Positions 59,820 to 64,000 of a stretch of DNA of 64,000 bases are shown here, piece by piece. The notes below the pieces were generated by a model. The model was given only the letters and a program-made list of their open reading frames with translations. It ran no database searches and was not told the origin of the DNA. Made by a program: the position numbers and the translations under genes. The stretch is from the NCBI GenBank assembly GCA_036514635.1, contig DATBWU010000164.1, positions 1-64,000 on the forward strand. The letters are read 5' to 3'. The first letter of the stretch is position 1. The number at the start of each line of letters is the position of its first letter. This DNA comes from DASSFZ01 sp036514635 (GTDB lineage: Bacteria; Chloroflexota; Anaerolineae; Fen-1058).

Positions 59820-60629
59820 GTGCACGCCATGCAGATCGAGTTAATCGGTTGTACCGGTGCGGGCAAATCGACTTTGGCTGAGGGCATGTTGCTGGCCTCC
59901 CGCCGGCAGGGAATTGACATGCTCATGGGCGACACCTTTGTGCTGAAGCAACACCGGCTGGATTGGATTTCGAGCAAACCGGCGCGGACGCTGCTGATCG
60001 ATCTCTTTTCGCTGTGGACCTGTCTGGTCACCTGGCGGCGAAATTCTGAGTTTTACACTTTTGCACTCCGGATCATTTTTCGGCTGCCAGTGGGCTGGCT
60101 TGAAAAGCTTAATCTGGCCAGGAATGTTCTGAAGAAAATTGGAATCTATGAAATCATTCGGCGCCACGGCCGTGACCGGCAAATCATACTGGTCGATGAG
60201 GGAACATTGCATGCGGCCCACAATCTGTTTGTCCATGTGTCCGTTCGGCCGAATGCCGACGACCTGGCAACCTTCGTCAGATTGGTGCCCCGGCCAGAGT
60301 GGGCTATCTACGTGATGCACAGCGAGTCGGTCTTAATCGAGAGGACTCTCCAGCGCGGGCATAAGCGCATCCCCGATCGCTCGTATGCCAATGTAGAGCT
60401 TTTCGTCAAGCGGGCGGTGGAGATATTCGATGGACTGCGCCGGCAACCGGAGCTCGAAGGAAGATTACTGGCGATAGATCGTCAGCAGGATCTGATCGTC
60501 AGTTCTCATGATCCCGGCGATCCATTCTTGGCAGACATCTTGAGCATCATTCGGGCCGGTATGGAGACTGACCTGGTGAACAACGCGGCCCGGCCCGGCC
60601 TGCGACAAGACGCGGCGGTGTCCGTATGA
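59820..60629 (+). CDS. P-loop kinase-like protein of the polysaccharide locus (copy B)
   Basis: A 269-residue protein. Walker A LIGCTGAGKSTLAEGMLLAS starts at residue ~8. RQIILVDEGTLHAAHNLFVH is the Walker B-like segment, and WAIYVMHSESVLIERTLQRG with KRIPDRSYANVELF resembles a kinase lid with arginines. It is in the same position relative to fusion copy 2 as copy A is to fusion copy 1, but on the other side of the locus. The start is GTG at 59820, with GGGGAG seven bases upstream. Its stop overlaps the next start (ATGA). No substrate can be named. Confidence 0.8.
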   Translation: MHAMQIELIGCTGAGKSTLAEGMLLASRRQGIDMLMGDTFVLKQHRLDWISSKPARTLLIDLFSLWTCLVTWRRNSEFYTFALRIIFRLPVGWLEKLNLARNVLKKIGIYEIIRRHGRDRQIILVDEGTLHAAHNLFVHVSVRPNADDLATFVRLVPRPEWAIYVMHSESVLIERTLQRGHKRIPDRSYANVELFVKRAVEIFDGLRRQPELEGRLLAIDRQQDLIVSSHDPGDPFLADILSIIRAGMETDLVNNAARPGLRQDAAVSV

Positions 60630-62140
60630 TTTCGGAACTGAAGCGGCGAAGCGCCGACATGACAATGGCACTGATCGATTGTCTGGTCGATACGCTTCAG
60701 CGCGAAGCGATTACCTTTTGCCACTGGAAAAGCAACTTCCATTTGAAAGAGGCTCTGGCGAAAGGCGGGGACCTGGATTTGCTCGTGGCGCGTAAGGATG
60801 CCGAGCGGTTCGAGGGTGTCCTGGCCGCTCTGGGCTTCAAACGCGCTGTCGATTCAGTGCAGGGCTCCATTCCTTCCGTTCTGCACTTCTATGGTCTGGA
60901 TCACGGGAGCGGTGAATGGGTCCATCTGCATGTGTATTATCGAGTCGTGACCGGCGAAAGCCTATTGAAGAACTATCACTTTCCTGTCGAAGAACTGTTG
61001 CTACAGAATCCTGGGCAGGTAGGGGGCATGCCTGTACCACACCAGCCTTCAGAATTGATGCTGTTTGTGATACGCACCATGCTCAAGCATGCCTCATTCC
61101 TCGAGTACCTGCTCCTCCGGCGCCTCGACGGGGCCGGTTATACGGCGGTACGGGGGGAATTAGAGTCTCTGCTGGCAGATGATTCCGCGGCCAGGTGTTC
61201 GGAGTTGCTTGCCCAGTGGCTGCCGTCTGTGGAGCGCGATCTTTTCCACGAATGCATTCATGCCCTCCAAACGGATGCCTCCTTCCTGCGTCGTTTTTGG
61301 TTGGCGACGAGACTGCGCAGACAGCTCAAGACATACAACCGGTATTCGTTCGTGTCGGCGACGTTGTTACGGGCGACGCTCTTTCTCAAGCTAACCCTCC
61401 GGCGCTTGCAGGGCGGTAAGAAACCTAAGCAGCCGGCGTCGGGCGGTGCACTGATTGCATTTGTAGGCCCCGAAGCGACAGGCAAATCGACTTTGGTGAA
61501 GGAAACGGCGGACTGGCTGGGGCAGGTTTTCGATGTCCGTTCGGCTCATTTGGGAAAGCCGCCATCGACTTGGTTAACTTTCCTGCCCAATCTCACTGTG
61601 CCGCTCGTGCGCAGATTGGCTCCGCGGCATCGAACGAGCCGGGTGGAGAATGACTTAGACGACCGAAAGACTCGCAGCGTCTCTCTGCTATATGGTCTTC
61701 GTTCAGTCCTGGTTGCCTGGGATCGGCGCGCGCTGGCCATGAAATTGCGTCGGACGGCAACCCATGGCGGCATCGTCATCTGCGACCGTTATCCCTCTGC
61801 GACGATTGGCGCTATGGACAGTGCCCGATTGCAGGTTCCGGCAGACCGGAGCGTGCGTGGCCGATTGCTCGGCTCCTGGGCCAGGCTGGAGAACCGGCTG
61901 TATCGACAAATACCGCCGCCGGATGTCGTGATTCGAGTGACGGTTCCGGTCGATGTTGCCATTGAACGTAACCGGGAGCGGCAAAAGAATGGCAAAGAGA
62001 ACGATGCGTACGTGCTGCGCAGGCACATGACCAGCCTGGTTCCCGAGTTTCTGACAGCCAGAACTTTCGATCTGGACTCGAATCAACCCATAGCGCAGAC
62101 CGTCAGTTCTGTGCGCCAAATCGTGTGGGACGTTCTATAA
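60626..62140 (+). CDS. Nucleotidyltransferase-like / thymidylate-kinase-like fusion protein (copy 2)
   Basis: A 504-residue paralogue of the protein at 53440. It repeats the same marks in the same order: ITFCHWKSNFHLKEALAKGG (Cys32), GGDLDLLVARKDAERFEGVL, VIRTMLKHASFLEYLLLRR, then the kinase half with FVGPEATGKSTLVKETADWL (~279), SAHLGKPPS, GIVICDRYPSATIGAMDSAR and PPDVVIRVTVPVDVAIERNR. The two copies differ clearly in sequence, so the duplication is old or they came from different sources. Translationally coupled to copy B. A substrate specific to the glycan of this locus is the simplest guess. Confidence 0.88.
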   Translation: MISELKRRSADMTMALIDCLVDTLQREAITFCHWKSNFHLKEALAKGGDLDLLVARKDAERFEGVLAALGFKRAVDSVQGSIPSVLHFYGLDHGSGEWVHLHVYYRVVTGESLLKNYHFPVEELLLQNPGQVGGMPVPHQPSELMLFVIRTMLKHASFLEYLLLRRLDGAGYTAVRGELESLLADDSAARCSELLAQWLPSVERDLFHECIHALQTDASFLRRFWLATRLRRQLKTYNRYSFVSATLLRATLFLKLTLRRLQGGKKPKQPASGGALIAFVGPEATGKSTLVKETADWLGQVFDVRSAHLGKPPSTWLTFLPNLTVPLVRRLAPRHRTSRVENDLDDRKTRSVSLLYGLRSVLVAWDRRALAMKLRRTATHGGIVICDRYPSATIGAMDSARLQVPADRSVRGRLLGSWARLENRLYRQIPPPDVVIRVTVPVDVAIERNRERQKNGKENDAYVLRRHMTSLVPEFLTARTFDLDSNQPIAQTVSSVRQIVWDVL

Positions 62141-62156
62141 AAAGGAGAGCGCCATC

Positions 62157-64000
62157 ATGCCCGCTAAACGGGGAAAGCAGCTGTTAAGCCATTCGCTGGT
62201 GATCATAGGAATCGTTGCGCTCTTCGCATCAGCGCTGCGTTCAGTCAGCTCAGCGCAAGAACGGCCCGATGACCTGCACTCGACTGTACATCAGCAGGTG
62301 TTCCTTCCCTTAATCATTGCCAGTTCTGAGCAAGCGCAGTCCGATTACTACAGGCACGTTCGCACGATCGAGACCGACCGCATGGGCATTCCCCGTCCCG
62401 CGGGCGTGGCCTACTCTCCCGCGACCGATACCTTCCTCATTGTGCAGACCCGCGACCCGGAGCAGTCTCAGCCAGGAACAACTAACCTCTTCATGCTCAC
62501 GCAGTTGGAAGAACTGGCTGGCTCAGTCAGCATCGCTGCGACGATTCCTGACTCGCTAAACATCACGTATAACGGCAAGGCCAATCGTTTGCTGCTCTTG
62601 AATGCCGCGACCAACGAGCTACTTGAGATCGAGACGGGGCCGACACGCGCGCTCGATCCCGCAACACTCACGCGGTTCGATGTCCGTCAGTTTGGCCTCC
62701 AAACCCCCCGAGGCATGACGCTTGATCCACAGAGCGGCCGCTTGTTCATCCTGGATAGTGCGGCGCACCAGATTGTGTGGGTGGACCCCGGCCCTGACCA
62801 GAGCTATGACGGCGCGGCGGCGCTACGCGATGGCCGCATCGGGCAGGTAGACCTGAAACCATTAGGGCTGGTCGATCTCCGGGGTCTGGCTTTCAACCCG
62901 ATGAATGGTCACCTGTATGTGCTAAGCGCGGCCAAAGAATCGCTGTACGAACTCACTCAGACAGGCCAGCTGGTGGCGACGCGTGATCTGTCCAACTCCT
63001 CTGACTTTAGGCTGATTGACCCTCAAGGCATGGTCTTTGGCCCTAGCTTCGACCAGACTGATGACCCCAGCGTGATGAATCTGTATATCGTCGATCGCCG
63101 GCTGGGCGACCGGTGGCAACGGCAAGGCCAAATTGAGGAGTTGTCTCTCATCCAACCGGTCCGACCCAATCTCATCGGCGTAACCGCGGTTCAGGCGTCC
63201 CTCGTGCGGACGACCAACCTGAATACATGGTCGCCGCCCAGCCCCGACCCGATGGGCGCGGGTTACGACCCCGCCACGAATCGACTCGTGATCAGTGACT
63301 CTGAAGTCGAGGAAATGCCTCCGTACTGGGTGGGCGTCAACCTCTTTGTAGCGAATCTGGCAGGCGGTCTGATCGAGACCCACACGACCTCCCCATCCTA
63401 CTCGGACGAGCCGACCGGGGTCGCTTTTAACCCGGTCAACGGGCACTGCTTTATTTCCGACGATGACAAGAAAGATGTCTTTGAACTGACCCCTGGGGCG
63501 GATGGCCAGTGCTTCACCTCAGATGACGTCAGGACGCAGTTTGACACAACCGCTGTCGGTATCGGAGATCCGGAAGGTCTTGCCTTTAACACCTGGAACG
63601 GGCACCTGCTTTTTGCAGGCGGGGAATTTGGAGAATTTCACGACATCAATCCAGGCCCCAATGGCCGCTTCGACGGCGGGGGAGATGATATCGTGACCCA
63701 GTGGGACACCGCCAGCCTGGGTCTTCCGGATCCCGAAGGCATCGAATTCAACCCCGACACCGGTACGGTGTACCTCGCCGGTAGCGGCGGATTCATCTTG
63801 GAGACGACGACCGGTGGTGCCGTACTGAATGTGATTGACATTTCCTTTTTGAGCCCAGACTCCCCGTCGGGCCTGGCGTACGGTCCAAGCAGTGTGAACC
63901 CTGCGGAGAAATCTCTCTACATCGTTGATCGTGCGGTTGACAATAACTCTAACCCTAATGAAAACGACGGCAAATTGTACGAAATCTCGCTCGGCCCGAC
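62157..64000 (+). CDS. Secreted beta-propeller-like protein, 3' end outside window
   Basis: An open frame from ATG 62157, AGGAG nine bases upstream, running off the right edge (at least 614 residues). A signal peptide (SLVIIGIVALFASALRSVSS) is followed by HQQVFLPLIIASSEQAQSDY. The rest is made of repeated blade-like units: PAGVAYSPATDTFLIVQTRD, PRGMTLDPQSGRLFILDSAA, LRGLAFNPMNGHLYVLSAAK, PTGVAFNPVNGHCFISDDDK, PEGLAFNTWNGHLLFAGGEF and PEGIEFNPDTGTVYLAGSGG. This is an NHL/SdiA-regulated-like propeller. It may bind a ligand or glycan on the cell surface. It follows the polysaccharide operon by 16 bases and could be part of it. Confidence 0.88.
   Translation, partial: MPAKRGKQLLSHSLVIIGIVALFASALRSVSSAQERPDDLHSTVHQQVFLPLIIASSEQAQSDYYRHVRTIETDRMGIPRPAGVAYSPATDTFLIVQTRDPEQSQPGTTNLFMLTQLEELAGSVSIAATIPDSLNITYNGKANRLLLLNAATNELLEIETGPTRALDPATLTRFDVRQFGLQTPRGMTLDPQSGRLFILDSAAHQIVWVDPGPDQSYDGAAALRDGRIGQVDLKPLGLVDLRGLAFNPMNGHLYVLSAAKESLYELTQTGQLVATRDLSNSSDFRLIDPQGMVFGPSFDQTDDPSVMNLYIVDRRLGDRWQRQGQIEELSLIQPVRPNLIGVTAVQASLVRTTNLNTWSPPSPDPMGAGYDPATNRLVISDSEVEEMPPYWVGVNLFVANLAGGLIETHTTSPSYSDEPTGVAFNPVNGHCFISDDDKKDVFELTPGADGQCFTSDDVRTQFDTTAVGIGDPEGLAFNTWNGHLLFAGGEFGEFHDINPGPNGRFDGGGDDIVTQWDTASLGLPDPEGIEFNPDTGTVYLAGSGGFILETTTGGAVLNVIDISFLSPDSPSGLAYGPSSVNPAEKSLYIVDRAVDNNSNPNENDGKLYEISLGP

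Noticed and set aside
1..64000. tRNA or rRNA genes
   Set aside because: I looked for TPsiC-arm-like GTTCGA with paired acceptor stems and for conserved rRNA segments in the gaps and found none. A covariance-model scan could not be run.

Overview
The window looks like a chromosomal stretch of a GC-rich bacterium, most likely a Chloroflexota member of the Anaerolineae type. This is an inference from several things together: GAF-rich histidine kinases, a branched-chain-type 2-oxoacid dehydrogenase operon, a SpoVR/YeaH/PrkA block, a decayed cyclase gene of a type I associate with that phylum, secreted proteins carrying an FLPL/FPIVL-like tag, and intergenic DNA packed with short palindromic repeats. 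There is no rRNA, tRNA or CRISPR array that I can see.

Layout. 1-7.0 kb (minus): a truncated GAF protein, an FAD amine oxidoreductase coupled to a fused PabB-PabC, a small unknown gene, a CBS-pair protein, a receiver lacking its phospho-acceptor, and a GAF-GAF histidine kinase. 7.1-10.1 kb (plus): a restriction-modification pair in visibly more AT-rich DNA, made of a Zn-ribbon DNA methyltransferase and a NotI-family endonuclease, behind divergent promoters. 10.1-16.4 kb (minus): a class V aminotransferase and the E3, E2, E1-beta and E1-alpha genes of a 2-oxoacid dehydrogenase. 16.7-22.9 kb (minus): a DUF559 remnant, a membrane Fe-S oxidoreductase, a membrane-anchored pseudokinase, an LCP protein and MscL with a zinc ribbon. 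23-35.6 kb (mostly plus): a secreted subtilase, an M3 peptidase, HU, YifB/ComM, a truncated nucleotidyltransferase with its small partner, an ABC exporter, two internally collapsed genes, and a cNMP-sensor/MinD-like operon. 35.6-42.3 kb (minus): SpoVR, YeaH-like, PrkA, then an ECF sigma factor with a zinc-finger protein. 42.7-52.3 kb (plus): mutS, mutL and a three-gene histidine kinase/response regulator array.

53.3-62.1 kb (plus) is the most interesting part. It is a cell-surface polysaccharide locus in which flippase (Wzx), polymerase/ligase (Wzy-like) and GT4 glycosyltransferase genes are bracketed on both sides by P-loop kinase genes. The outermost gene on each side is a fusion of a nucleotidyltransferase-like domain (CHWKSN and DxDLLV motifs) to a thymidylate-kinase-like domain. 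A secreted beta-propeller-like protein follows and runs off the window.

Repeats are the second theme. At least ten palindromic or tandem repeat families lie between genes, and very often an element supplies or abuts the stop codon of the adjoining gene. Two different families have also inserted in frame inside mutS, and another inside the subtilase. Several genes (CSLREA protein, cyclase, nucleotidyltransferase, DUF559) are truncated or internally deleted, so the region has been actively remodelled.
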